Positions 33,960-42,589 of a DNA stretch of 64,000 bases are shown one piece after another. The notes beneath the pieces were generated by a model that was given only the letters and a program-made list of their open reading frames with translations, was not told the origin of the DNA and ran no database searches. Location of the stretch: the NCBI RefSeq assembly GCF_019443425.1, contig NZ_CP080382.1:2604001-2668000 (forward strand). The letters are read 5' to 3'. A program made the translations under genes and the position numbers. Within the stretch, counting starts at the first letter, position 1; each line of letters opens with the position of its first letter. This DNA comes from Arthrobacter sp. PAMC25284 (GTDB taxonomy: Bacteria > Actinomycetota > Actinomycetes > Actinomycetales > Micrococcaceae).

Positions 33960-34463
33960 TCAGGCCATCGCCGTGTGCGCGGCACTGTGCGAGTCGATGG
34001 GCTTGGAGTAACAGTACGAATGCTCCACACCGGCATAGGGGCCGAAGTTCGGCACGGGGCCGAAACCCGCGGCCTCGTAAAACTTCCTGCCGTCAGTCTG
34101 GGCAGAGCCTGCCTCGGCGGTGATTGTCCGGATGCCCAGGGCATAGGCCTGCGCTTCCAGGGCCGCCAGGACCGAACTCGCAACACCTGATCCCCGGGTA
34201 TACGGCAGGACGTAAAGCCTCTTAATCTCGGCCGTGTGCTCGTTCAGGATCCGGAGCCCGCCGCATCCCACCGGCTGGCCAGACGCCTTGTCGTACGCGA
34301 CCAGGAAGACCGCAACGTCGGCCTCCGACGGCGGCGGCCCGGGTTCGTGGTCGCTCGAGCCGAACCTGGCGTCGAGCTCGGCCTGCTGGGCGGCCCGAAG
34401 GTCCGCACCCACAGGGTTGGACCACGTGACCTGCCGGATATTGAGCCGGGGGTTGGTCTGCAT
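33960..34463 (-). CDS. GNAT family N-acetyltransferase
   Basis: A 167-residue acetyltransferase. The acetyl-CoA binding motif A is KRLYVLPYTRGSGVASSVLAALEAQA (about residues 90-115), with R-G-S-G-V-A as the pyrophosphate loop. C-terminal AGFGPVPNFGPYAG is also typical. The substrate is unknown. A GAGGCAGCC ribosome-binding site precedes ATG 34463. Confidence 0.88.
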   Translation of the reverse strand: MQTNPRLNIRQVTWSNPVGADLRAAQQAELDARFGSSDHEPGPPPSEADVAVFLVAYDKASGQPVGCGGLRILNEHTAEIKRLYVLPYTRGSGVASSVLAALEAQAYALGIRTITAEAGSAQTDGRKFYEAAGFGPVPNFGPYAGVEHSYCYSKPIDSHSAAHTAMA

Positions 34464-34573
34464 GGCTGCCTCGATTCGCCGTAGGGTTATGCCACTTAAG
34501 GCTATGCAGCTCCGGTTTCGACCGTGTTACCTGTGCGTAAGCGTTCGAAGAACTCCGGGTTCGGCGGGGTCGG

Positions 34574-35243
34574 CTAGGCAGGGCCGCCGGTGGGGTCTTT
34601 CGCCGTCGGATCCGCCAGCGCCAGCCCGCCCACAGGGCTGTCATCCCAATGAATGAGCCGCCAGCCGGCATCGGGGTCGCCCTCGAGCGCGACGATGCCG
34701 GTATTGGCCAGCATGTGCCGGGCGGCGAAGCCGGGCTCGATATTGGCGGCCCTAAGACCCGTCCAGACCCGGATGGCGGCGCCGTGGCTGACAATGGCAA
34801 CAGCGCCCGGATCACCGGATGCCGCAGCCGCCACCACGCTGGCAATTGAAGCGTCAAAGCGCGCAAAGAAGTCGTGGCCGTTGGGCCCCGCCGGCATCCT
34901 GCGGTCGAGGTCGCCGGCCGCCCAGGCAAACACAGTGCCGACGTAACGCATGTGGGACTCGCGGTCGGTGAGCTTCTCGAGCGACCCGGCCTCGATTTCG
35001 TGCAACCCTTCCAGAACCTCGACGGCGAGGCCCCCGCACGGTGGCCAGTGGCCTGGCCGTAATCTGGGTGCGGATCAGCGTGGAGGCATACAGCGAGCCG
35101 ATCGGCTCATCCGCCAGCGACCGGGCCAGGGCGGCGGCCTGCCGCTCCCCGAGCTCGGTCAGCCCGGGGCCCGGATGGGCCGTATCCAGCTGACCGAGGA
35201 CGTTCCCGGGCGTCTGGCCGTGGCGGATGAGCAGGAGCCTCAT
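34574..35243 (-). CDS. Histidine phosphatase (phosphoglycerate mutase-like) (apparent frameshift)
   Basis: Restored length is about 222 residues. The N-terminal part has LLLIRHGQTPGNVLGQLD (catalytic RHG) and YASTLIRTQITARPL. The C-terminal part has AIVSHGAAIRVW (second catalytic His). The two parts are in different frames as sequenced. One extra base in the C run at 35031-35035 separates them; removing it joins VRG to LAVEVLEGLHEIEAG without a gap. The ATG overlaps the purB stop by four bases, so this gene is translationally coupled to purB. A phosphate-ester substrate is likely but not identified. Confidence 0.85.
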
Positions 35244-36682
35244 GCCAGGTGGTCCACCAGCTTGTCCGCGATGCCGATGTACGTGCCCGGGGTAAGCGTC
35301 AGCAGGCGGTCCCGGGCCTCGGCGGAGAGGCCCAGCTCCCCAACGAACTCCTGCATCCGGGCGGCGTTGACGCGCTGTCCGCGGGTCAGATCCTTCAGCC
35401 GCTCGTAGGGGTTTTCCATCCCGTCGACGCCGGCGATGGCCTCGGCGCGCATGACCATCTGGATCGCCTCGCCGAGGACTTCCCAGTTGGTGTCCAGATC
35501 GGCGGCCAGTACGTCCTCGGCGACCTTCAGGCGGTCCAGGCCCTTGGCCACGTTGGAGATGGCCAGCAGCGAGTGGCCGAAGGCGACACCGATGTTGCGC
35601 TGGGAGGAAGAATCAGTGAGGTCGCGCTGCCAGCGTGAGGTGACCAGGGTGGATCCCAGCACGTCCAGCAGGCCGGAGGAGATTTCCAGGTTGGCCTCGG
35701 CGTTTTCGAAGCGGATCGGGTTGACCTTGTGCGGCATGGTGGACGAACCGGTAGCGCCGGCGACCGGGATTTGCACGAAGTAGCCGATCGAGATGTAGCT
35801 CCAGATGTCCGTGCAGACGTTGTGCAGGATGCGGTTGAAGCGGGCGATGTCGGCGTAGAGCTCCGCCTGCCAGTCGTGGCTTTCGATCTGCGTGGTCAGC
35901 GGGTTCCAGGCCAGGCCCAGGCCCTCGACGAAGGTTTTCGCGACGAGTTCCCAGTCGGCGCCCGGAACGGAGGCGACGTGGGCGGCGTAGGTTCCGGTGG
36001 CGCCATTGATCTTGCCGAGGTATTCGGTGCGTGCGATCCGGTCCAGCTGGCGGTTGAGCCGGTGCGCCATCACGGCCAGTTCCTTGCCGAGCGTGGTAGG
36101 CGTGGCAGGCTGGCCGTGCGTGCGCGAGAGCATCGGCACGGCGCGGTTGTCTCCGGACATGGCGCTGATCTGCGCGACGAGGTCACGGGCGGCGGGCAGC
36201 CACACGTCCTCCACGGCGCCCTTGACGCCGAGGGCGTAGGAGAGGTTGTTGATGTCCTCCGAGGTGCAGCCAAAATGCACCATCGCAGTGAGGCCTTCGA
36301 TGCCGATGCCGGGCAGGCGGCGGCCGATGTAGTACTCGACGGCCTTGACGTCGTGCACCGTCACGGCTTCAATGTCGGCCAGTTCCGTGACGGACTCGGC
36401 ATCGAACTCGGTGACGACGGCGCGGAGCTGCTCCTGCTGGTCAGCTGTCAGCGGCCCGGCGCCGGGTAGGACGCTGTTGCTGGTCAGGTGGATGAGCCAC
36501 TCAACTTCCACGGCAACCCGGTCGCGGTTCAAAGCAGCCTCGGACAGGTAGTCAACCAACGGCGCGACGGCGGGCTGGTAGCGGCCGTCCAGCGGGCCCA
36601 GCGCGATCTGGCGTGATGACGCGGCGAGGGCCAGGCGTCCGGAGGGCGTGCGGGTGGCGGCTGTAGCGGCAGATTCAGGCAT
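35240..36682 (-). CDS. purB: Adenylosuccinate lyase
   Basis: A 480-residue fumarase/aspartase superfamily lyase that acts twice in purine synthesis (SAICAR to AICAR and adenylosuccinate to AMP). It has HFGCTSEDINNLSYAL, SRTHGQPATPTTLGKE and the signature loop GSSTMPHKVNPI with the catalytic Ser. The length matches the family. The coupled histidine phosphatase gene lies downstream. Confidence 0.96.
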   Translation of the reverse strand: MPESAATAATRTPSGRLALAASSRQIALGPLDGRYQPAVAPLVDYLSEAALNRDRVAVEVEWLIHLTSNSVLPGAGPLTADQQEQLRAVVTEFDAESVTELADIEAVTVHDVKAVEYYIGRRLPGIGIEGLTAMVHFGCTSEDINNLSYALGVKGAVEDVWLPAARDLVAQISAMSGDNRAVPMLSRTHGQPATPTTLGKELAVMAHRLNRQLDRIARTEYLGKINGATGTYAAHVASVPGADWELVAKTFVEGLGLAWNPLTTQIESHDWQAELYADIARFNRILHNVCTDIWSYISIGYFVQIPVAGATGSSTMPHKVNPIRFENAEANLEISSGLLDVLGSTLVTSRWQRDLTDSSSQRNIGVAFGHSLLAISNVAKGLDRLKVAEDVLAADLDTNWEVLGEAIQMVMRAEAIAGVDGMENPYERLKDLTRGQRVNAARMQEFVGELGLSAEARDRLLTLTPGTYIGIADKLVDHLA

Positions 36683-36808
36683 GCCACGATTCTTTCACGA
36701 AGACCAGCCGGGCTCTAAGCGGGCCCGGACGTATGACAGCTGGCCGGTTGTCCACATAGCCGGCCGGGCAGCTTCGTCCCGCCCCGCTTGGACTCTAGCC
36801 TCCTTGTT

Positions 36809-37129
36809 ATGACCATCGAATTGGCCGGTGCCGGCCTGGAATCCCTGACCGCCGATGCTGCCTCAGCCTGCTTGTCCAGGAGCGGCGAAGTGCAGGAACT
36901 GGCGTCCCGCGTTGCGGCCTGCGCTGAGAACGTGGACGCCGCGCTGGCGCAACTGGCCCGGCTGGAACTCCAGACCTGGCAGTCGCCCGCCGGGCGCGCC
37001 TACCGCACGGCCTTGTCGTTTCAGGCCGCCTCACTGCGCAGCAGCCGGAACGCGCTGCAGGACGCCGCCGCGGTGGTCCTGCGCCATGCGCGACATGTCG
37101 TGCTGTCGTCGGGTCGTCCGGGCTACTGA
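36809..37129 (+). CDS. WXG100-like small helical protein
   Basis: A 106-residue all-helical protein. The two long helices (about residues 15-60 and 68-105) are joined by ETW-like LQTWQSPAGRAYR, a WxG-type turn as in ESAT-6/WXG100 proteins, followed by ALSFQAASLRSSRNALQ. Such proteins are partners or substrates of type VII secretion. The next gene starts with the ATG that overlaps this stop (TGATG), so the pair is translationally coupled. No EccC-type ATPase is in the window. The classification is by pattern, not alignment. Confidence 0.7.
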   Translation: MTIELAGAGLESLTADAASACLSRSGEVQELASRVAACAENVDAALAQLARLELQTWQSPAGRAYRTALSFQAASLRSSRNALQDAAAVVLRHARHVVLSSGRPGY

Positions 37130-38598
37130 TGTCGGAGTCGATGATTGCCGGGCCGGGACGCCCGTGGGGAGGGGATCCGGGCGGTGCCCCCCGGCCGTCC
37201 GCTCCGCCCGACGACGGTATGCTCCGGATCCGCGGCGGGGTGGGTGGACTGAGCTTTCAGTTCGAGGAATTGCTCGCCGGAGCCGCGGCCCTCGACGGCG
37301 TGGTCCGGCAGTTGGCAGCGGTCGAAGTAGAGGCCGAGGCACTGCGCCGCGCGCTTTTTCCTTTTCAGTTTGATTCCTACGCGAGTGGAAGCGACGCGAT
37401 CACTGCTGTGGGGGAGGGCGGGCAGGCGGTTTTCCGCGTCCGGACCGAGCTTGAGCGACTCACCCGCGAGGTCAGGGCGAGCCACCGGGAATACGAGTTC
37501 ACCGAAGCCGGCAACGCCCTGCTCTTTCGGATGGGACTGCCCGCCGTGCCGTCCGGAACGAATGGCATCGGTTGGGTGCCCTTGTTTGGGGCGTCGGCGG
37601 TTTCCGTGCGCGACGTGTTGGAGCGCGGAATCGCCGGCGCCCCGGTGCAGCTCGCCATGCTGCTGGGGATTCCTGCGCCGGTGGCCGGGGCTGTGGGGGC
37701 TCTCAACGGGCCCACCGACGTCCGCCGCATCGTTCGGGACGTGACGGCGACACCGGGTTTCGGCTATTTGCGACCCCGGCCGGTGGGTATCGCCGGGAGC
37801 GAGATGAAGGCCGGGAACGTGGATCTCACGCCCGCCGGACTGCTGCTGCGCGCCGGAGAGGTGGGACGGACGAACGGAGAGATCGAACTGCTCAGCGTGG
37901 GCACCGAGGACCAGCGGGCGTGGGTGGTCGTGATCCCCGGTACCCAGCCGGACGGCGCGCCTGAGGGTACCAACCCCTTTGATACCGGAGGCATCGTCGA
38001 AGGGCTGGGCTACGGCTCGGCGGAGACTTCGTCGGCCATCCGGCGTGCACTGCGGGAAGCCGGGGCGCAGACGGGCGACCCGGTAGCCGCCGTGGGTTAC
38101 AGCCAGGGCGGCATCCACGCCATGAACCTGAGCCAGGACCCCGCGTTCACTGCCGACTTCGATCTCAAGTTCGTCCTCACCGCAGGTTCCCCGGTAGGTG
38201 CCATCGAGCCCACGGCAGGGGTCAGCAGCCTGCATCTTGAGCACGAGCATGACTGGGTACCGGGGGCGGACGGGCTGCCCAACGCCGACACCAGGGACAG
38301 GGTGACTGTGACGCTGACTAATCCGCTGGAGATGCCCCCGTGGCAGGACTTCGGCCTTGGCCCTGGGCACCAGCTGACGAACTATGCTGCCGGCGCCGCT
38401 GCTGTCGCTGCCAGCAGGGACCCGTCCCTCCAGGCATCCACCGCCGCTCTGGCAGCCGTGGTGGGTGCCGGGGGAGCCGCTACTGTGACCCGTTTCTCGC
38501 TCCGGCGCGAAGCGATGCCGCGTGCAGGTTCGACGCGCACGGCACCGGCAGCCCGGCGCAGTGCGCCTAGCGTGTCCGGGCGCCAGGCAGCCGGCTGA
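37129..38598 (+). CDS. Alpha/beta hydrolase-fold protein with helical N-terminus
   Basis: A 489-residue protein. Residues about 45-125 are helical, resembling the WXG/LXG-type leader. The hydrolase half has VVVIPGTQPDG (270 region), AVGYSQGGIHAMNL with nucleophile Ser 325, Asp 375 (HEHDWVPGAD) and His 414 (GPGHQLTNY). There is no signal peptide. Coupling to a WXG100-like protein suggests a secreted lipase or esterase of type VII style, inferred from pattern and context. The last 32 bases overlap the convergent holin-family gene. The Ala/Arg-rich C-terminal tail has no clear fold. Confidence 0.75.
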   Translation: MSESMIAGPGRPWGGDPGGAPRPSAPPDDGMLRIRGGVGGLSFQFEELLAGAAALDGVVRQLAAVEVEAEALRRALFPFQFDSYASGSDAITAVGEGGQAVFRVRTELERLTREVRASHREYEFTEAGNALLFRMGLPAVPSGTNGIGWVPLFGASAVSVRDVLERGIAGAPVQLAMLLGIPAPVAGAVGALNGPTDVRRIVRDVTATPGFGYLRPRPVGIAGSEMKAGNVDLTPAGLLLRAGEVGRTNGEIELLSVGTEDQRAWVVVIPGTQPDGAPEGTNPFDTGGIVEGLGYGSAETSSAIRRALREAGAQTGDPVAAVGYSQGGIHAMNLSQDPAFTADFDLKFVLTAGSPVGAIEPTAGVSSLHLEHEHDWVPGADGLPNADTRDRVTVTLTNPLEMPPWQDFGLGPGHQLTNYAAGAAAVAASRDPSLQASTAALAAVVGAGGAATVTRFSLRREAMPRAGSTRTAPAARRSAPSVSGRQAAG

Positions 38599-38995
38599 CC
38601 ACGAGGGAAATCACGGAAATAATGACGGAAGCCAGGACCGCGGTCCAGAAGAAGGAGTCGACGGTGAACTGCACCGGCGTGTAGCTGCTGAGCCACGCCG
38701 TCAGGGAGAGCATTGCGGCGTTAATGATGATCGTGAACAGTCCCAGGGTCAGGATCGTGAGCGGCAGCGAAAGGAGATTGACCAGGGGGCGCACAAAGGC
38801 GTTCACCACGCCGAAGATCAGCCCGATGAAGAGATACGCCAGAACGACCCCCAGGGTCTCCGTGCCCCGGGTGATCCCGCTGCCAACAACGGCCCCGGTG
38901 GTGGCCGCCGTCGAAATCTCCAGCCCCGGAAGGATCCAGCTTGCGATCCAGAGGGCCAGCCCATTGATGATGACCCGCACGGTGAAAGAGCGCAT
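38567..38995 (-). CDS. Phage holin family (superfamily IV) membrane protein
   Basis: A 142-residue protein with four membrane segments. AYLFIGLIFGVVNAFVRPLV and the PLTILTLGLFTIIINAAML stretch are typical of the actinobacterial four-TM family annotated as phage holin IV; it is not evidence of a prophage. Function unknown. The stop overlaps the 3' end of the convergent hydrolase gene. Confidence 0.85.
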   Translation of the reverse strand: MRSFTVRVIINGLALWIASWILPGLEISTAATTGAVVGSGITRGTETLGVVLAYLFIGLIFGVVNAFVRPLVNLLSLPLTILTLGLFTIIINAAMLSLTAWLSSYTPVQFTVDSFFWTAVLASVIISVISLVVSRLPGARTR

Positions 38996-39054
38996 GGCTT
39001 TATGCTGTCATATCCTCCGGAGCCGGGACGGACCGGAGAAGTAGGCTAGGGTGC

Positions 39055-40173
39055 ATGACTTCATCAGAGAACCCCGCCGGGGAAATCAGGCCGCGCCCGG
39101 TGGTGGACCGCCTCCCCCGGTATGCGGCCGGGAAACCACCGGCCCCCGTCGAAGGCCTCGTCAGTTACAAGCTGTCCTCCAACGAAAACCCATTGCCGCC
39201 GATCCCCGCAGTGCAGCAGGCGATTGCAGCCCAGACCGACTTCAACCGCTACCCGGATCCCCTCAGCAGCAGGCTGCGCACCGCCCTCGCGGGGTTCCTG
39301 GACGTTCCCGCGGACGACATCGTCACCGGTGCCGGCAGTCTCGGAGCCCTGAACCAGCTGCTGGTTACCTTTGCGGGCCAGAACGACGACGGCAAGGCAG
39401 ACGAAGTAATCTACGCTTGGCGGTCCTTTGAGGCCTATCCCATCTGTGTTGGCCTCGCCGGGGCCGAAAGCGTCCGGATTCCGCTGACCAGCGACGGACG
39501 GCATGATCTGGATGCCATGGCAGCGGCAGTGTCGGCACGGACCAGACTGATCCTGCTGTGCACACCGAACAACCCCACCGGACCGGTCCTCACCACGGCC
39601 GAAACCGAACGCTTCATCAACGCCGTCCCGTCCGACGTCGTCGTCGTGATCGATGAGGCCTACCAGGAGTTCGTGCGTGACTCCGACGCCGTCGATGGGC
39701 TCGCGATGTACCGCAAATACCCCAACGTCGTGGTGCTGCGGACCTTCTCGAAGGCCCATGGACTCGCGGGCCTGCGGGTGGGCTACAGCGTCTCCGGCCC
39801 GGAACTGACCCAGCACCTGCGCGTCGCCGCCACCCCGTTTGCGGTGTCGCAAATTGCCGAAACCGCCGCCGTCACGTCCCTGGCACATTTCGACGAGGTT
39901 GTAGAAAGGGTACAAAGCCTGGTGAATGAACGTGACCGGGTCACGGCCGGGCTGCGTGAGCTGGGCTGGTTCGTTCCGGAGGCGCAGGGAAATTTCGTCT
40001 GGCTTGGCCTGGGCTCCGACAGCGCCGAGTTCGCGGCTCTGGCCGCTGAGCGCGCACTCTCCGTCCGGGCCTTCGGTGACGAGGGTATCCGGGTCAGCAT
40101 CGGTGAAGCCGACGCCAACACCCGTTTTCTGGAATTGTGTGCAATCTACACAAAACTGCCGCGGCGATCCTAG
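39055..40173 (+). CDS. HisC-like histidinol-phosphate / aromatic aminotransferase
   Basis: A 372-residue class I/II PLP aminotransferase. It has YKLSSNENPLPPIPAVQQAI near the start, the strand before the loop LLCTPNNPTGPVLT, IDEAYQEFV and the PLP lysine in TFSKAHGLAGLRVGY. It is not in a his operon, so an aromatic-amino-acid role (as for Pat) is as likely as histidine synthesis. TAGGCT at 39042-39047 ends seven bases before ATG, suggesting leaderless expression. The 2-oxo acid dehydrogenase operon follows, separated by a palindrome. Confidence 0.88.
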   Translation: MTSSENPAGEIRPRPVVDRLPRYAAGKPPAPVEGLVSYKLSSNENPLPPIPAVQQAIAAQTDFNRYPDPLSSRLRTALAGFLDVPADDIVTGAGSLGALNQLLVTFAGQNDDGKADEVIYAWRSFEAYPICVGLAGAESVRIPLTSDGRHDLDAMAAAVSARTRLILLCTPNNPTGPVLTTAETERFINAVPSDVVVVIDEAYQEFVRDSDAVDGLAMYRKYPNVVVLRTFSKAHGLAGLRVGYSVSGPELTQHLRVAATPFAVSQIAETAAVTSLAHFDEVVERVQSLVNERDRVTAGLRELGWFVPEAQGNFVWLGLGSDSAEFAALAAERALSVRAFGDEGIRVSIGEADANTRFLELCAIYTKLPRRS

Positions 40174-40233
40174 TGCTTAACATGACGCCCTCGACCGGGC
40201 GGCTGCGGATAAAGTAAGGACCAGTAAGCCAAA

Positions 40234-40275
40234 ATATATGCCGCCCCCAGATTGTATTACCGGGGCGGCATATAT
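40234..40275. promoter_or_regulatory. 14-bp palindrome upstream of the 2-oxo acid dehydrogenase operon
   Basis: Perfect 14-bp arms ATATATGCCGCCCC (40234-40247) and GGGGCGGCATATAT (40262-40275) around a 14-base loop. It lies 45 bases before the E1-alpha start. There is no T-tract after either arm, so a protein-binding site or RNA structure controlling the operon is as likely as a terminator for the upstream gene. Confidence 0.6.
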
Positions 40276-40320
40276 CCCAGCGATTGCAGCGCATTCGGAT
40301 GCGGCAAGCAAGGAGACGGT

Positions 40321-41568
40321 ATGGGCGCCACACATCTGCCCGCTACCGAGTTCGACGGAACCAGCACGGACGACCAGCGAGAGGCGGCCGCGGAAGCCCG
40401 CATGGGTGATCCCGGCACGCCCATGGTCCAGCTGCTCGGCCCTGATGGCACGCTCGGGACGGATCCGGTCTTCTCGGAATACGCCCAGCGGCTGGACGCG
40501 GAGAAACTGCGCGGATTCTACGCCGACATGGCAGCCATCCGGCGCTTCGACCAGGAAGCAACTGCCCTGCAACGGCAGGGTCAGCTGGCGCTCTGGGTGC
40601 CGCTGACCGGACAGGAAGCGGCCCAGATCGGCTCCGGCCGGGCCAGCCAGCCGCAGGACTACATTTTCCCCACGTACCGCGAACACGGCGTGGCGCTGAC
40701 CCGCAACGTGGACCTGGCCGAGCTGCTGCGCCAGTTCCGCGGCGTGTCCAACGGCGGCTGGAATCCTAAGGAAACCAACTTCCACCTGTATACGCTCGTT
40801 CTTGCCGCGCAGACCCCGCACGCAGTCGGCTATGCGATGGGCATCCAGCGCGACCAGAAATTTGCGGCCGCCGCCGCGGACCAGAGCGCCGGCCAGGCGC
40901 CGGAACCGAAAGCAGCCGTTATGGTCTACTTCGGCGACGGGGCCAGCTCTGAAGGTGACGTCCATGAATCCATGGTGTTCGCCTCGTCCTATAACGCTCC
41001 GGTGGTGTTCTTCTGCCAGAACAACCACTGGGCTATTTCTGTGCCCACGTCGGTGCAGACCCGGATCCCGCTGTCCAACCGGGCCAAGGGTTACGGCTTC
41101 CCGGGCATCCGGGTGGACGGCAACGACGTGATCGCCGTCCACGCCGTCACCGAATGGGCGCTGGAACATGCCCGCGAGGGCAAGGGCCCGGTTCTGATCG
41201 AGGCCTTCACCTACCGCGTCGGAGCACACACCACGGCCGACGATCCCACGAAATACCGCGAATCTGCCGAAGAAGCCGCTTGGCGGGCCAAGGATCCGCT
41301 GGAGCGCCTGGCGAAATACCTCCGCGCAGAGGGACTCGCCGACGATGCGTTCTTCGCACAGGTTCAGACCGCCGGGGACGAACTCGCCGCGTACGTCCGC
41401 AAGACGACCTATGATCTCGAAACCCCTGACATCCGGACGGCCTTCGCCAACACTTACGTCGAAGCACACCCGCTGGTTGCCGAGGAACTCGCCTGGTTCG
41501 AGGAGTACAGCGCCGGATTCGCCGATCAGGCGACCGTCGACCAGGCAGAAACAGGGGCAGCCAACTGA
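40321..41568 (+). CDS. bkdA: 2-oxo acid dehydrogenase E1 component, alpha subunit
   Basis: A 415-residue thiamine-diphosphate subunit. The ThDP-binding block runs from GDGASSEGDVHESMVFASSY to the conserved NN in FFCQNNHWAISVP. It pairs with the beta subunit to decarboxylate a 2-oxo acid and pass the acyl group to E2. ATG 40321 has AAGGAG just upstream; an in-frame ATG 69 bases earlier is inside the palindrome. Actinobacteria usually use a homodimeric AceE for pyruvate, so this split E1 is more likely branched-chain specific, though pyruvate or acetoin remain possible. Confidence 0.9.
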   Translation: MGATHLPATEFDGTSTDDQREAAAEARMGDPGTPMVQLLGPDGTLGTDPVFSEYAQRLDAEKLRGFYADMAAIRRFDQEATALQRQGQLALWVPLTGQEAAQIGSGRASQPQDYIFPTYREHGVALTRNVDLAELLRQFRGVSNGGWNPKETNFHLYTLVLAAQTPHAVGYAMGIQRDQKFAAAAADQSAGQAPEPKAAVMVYFGDGASSEGDVHESMVFASSYNAPVVFFCQNNHWAISVPTSVQTRIPLSNRAKGYGFPGIRVDGNDVIAVHAVTEWALEHAREGKGPVLIEAFTYRVGAHTTADDPTKYRESAEEAAWRAKDPLERLAKYLRAEGLADDAFFAQVQTAGDELAAYVRKTTYDLETPDIRTAFANTYVEAHPLVAEELAWFEEYSAGFADQATVDQAETGAAN

Positions 41569-42548
41569 TGACCACCATGACTATTGCCAAGGCCATCAAC
41601 GAAGGCCTGCGCGCAACCCTGACCAACAACCCGCGTTCCCTGCTGATGGGTGAGGATATCGGTCCGCTGGGCGGGGTCTACCGCGTCACAGACGGGCTGA
41701 TCGACGAATTCGGCGCGGACCGCGTTGTGGACACTCCGCTGGCTGAATCGGGCATTATCGGCACCGCCATCGGGCTGTCCCTCGCCGGCTACCAGCCCGT
41801 CTGCGAGATTCAGTTCGACGGGTTCGTCTTCCCGGGTTTCAACCAGATCACCACGCAGCTGGCCAAAATGCATGCCCGCAGCAACGGCAACCTGACCGTT
41901 CCCGTCGTCATCCGGATTCCCTACGGTGGCGGCATCGGCTCGATCGAGCACCACTCGGAATCACCGGAGGCGCTGTTCGCTCATACGGCCGGGCTGCGCA
42001 TCATTACGCCCTCCAACCCGCATGATGCCTACTGGATGATCCAGCAGGCCGTTGACTGCCAGGATCCCGTCATCGTCTTCGAACCCAAACGCCGTTACTG
42101 GCTCAAGGGGGACGTGGACACGGAATCGCCTGGCCTGTCCGCAGATCCGTTCAAGGCCCATGTGCTGCGCGAAGGCACCGACGCCACGGTTGTGGTCTAC
42201 GGCCCGCTCGTGCCGGTTGCGCTGGCTGCGGCCAACGCCGCTGCCGAGGACGGGCACAGTGTTGAAGTGATCGACCTGCGCTCGATTTCCCCAATTGATT
42301 TCGACACCCTCACGGAGTCCGTCCGGAAGACCGGGCGCCTGATTGTTGCCCACGAGGCGCCCACCTTCGGCGGCATCGGCGGCGAGATCGCTGCCCGCAT
42401 CAGCGAACGCGCCTTCCATTCGCTTGAGGCGCCCGTCATCCGCGTCGGGGGCTTCCATATGCCCTACCCGGTGGCCAAGGTCGAAGAAGACTACCTGCCC
42501 GACATCGACCGCATCCTTGAGGCCCTCGAACGTGCGCTTGCGTACTGA
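41568..42548 (+). CDS. bkdB: 2-oxo acid dehydrogenase E1 component, beta subunit
   Basis: A 326-residue beta subunit. It has [44 protein letters not shown] and [22 protein letters not shown], the typical phosphate and subunit contacts. Its ATG overlaps the alpha stop by one base (TGATG). Both E1 subunits form an alpha2-beta2 heterotetramer. Confidence 0.92.
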   Translation: MTTMTIAKAINEGLRATLTNNPRSLLMGEDIGPLGGVYRVTDGLIDEFGADRVVDTPLAESGIIGTAIGLSLAGYQPVCEIQFDGFVFPGFNQITTQLAKMHARSNGNLTVPVVIRIPYGGGIGSIEHHSESPEALFAHTAGLRIITPSNPHDAYWMIQQAVDCQDPVIVFEPKRRYWLKGDVDTESPGLSADPFKAHVLREGTDATVVVYGPLVPVALAAANAAAEDGHSVEVIDLRSISPIDFDTLTESVRKTGRLIVAHEAPTFGGIGGEIAARISERAFHSLEAPVIRVGGFHMPYPVAKVEEDYLPDIDRILEALERALAY

Positions 42549-42589
42549 CAACCGGCCCGCTGATCACGACGTTCGAAACCGAGGACACC

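Noticed and set aside
38567..38995. Prophage indicated by a holin-family gene
   Set aside because: The family is a common actinobacterial membrane protein and no other phage gene is present.
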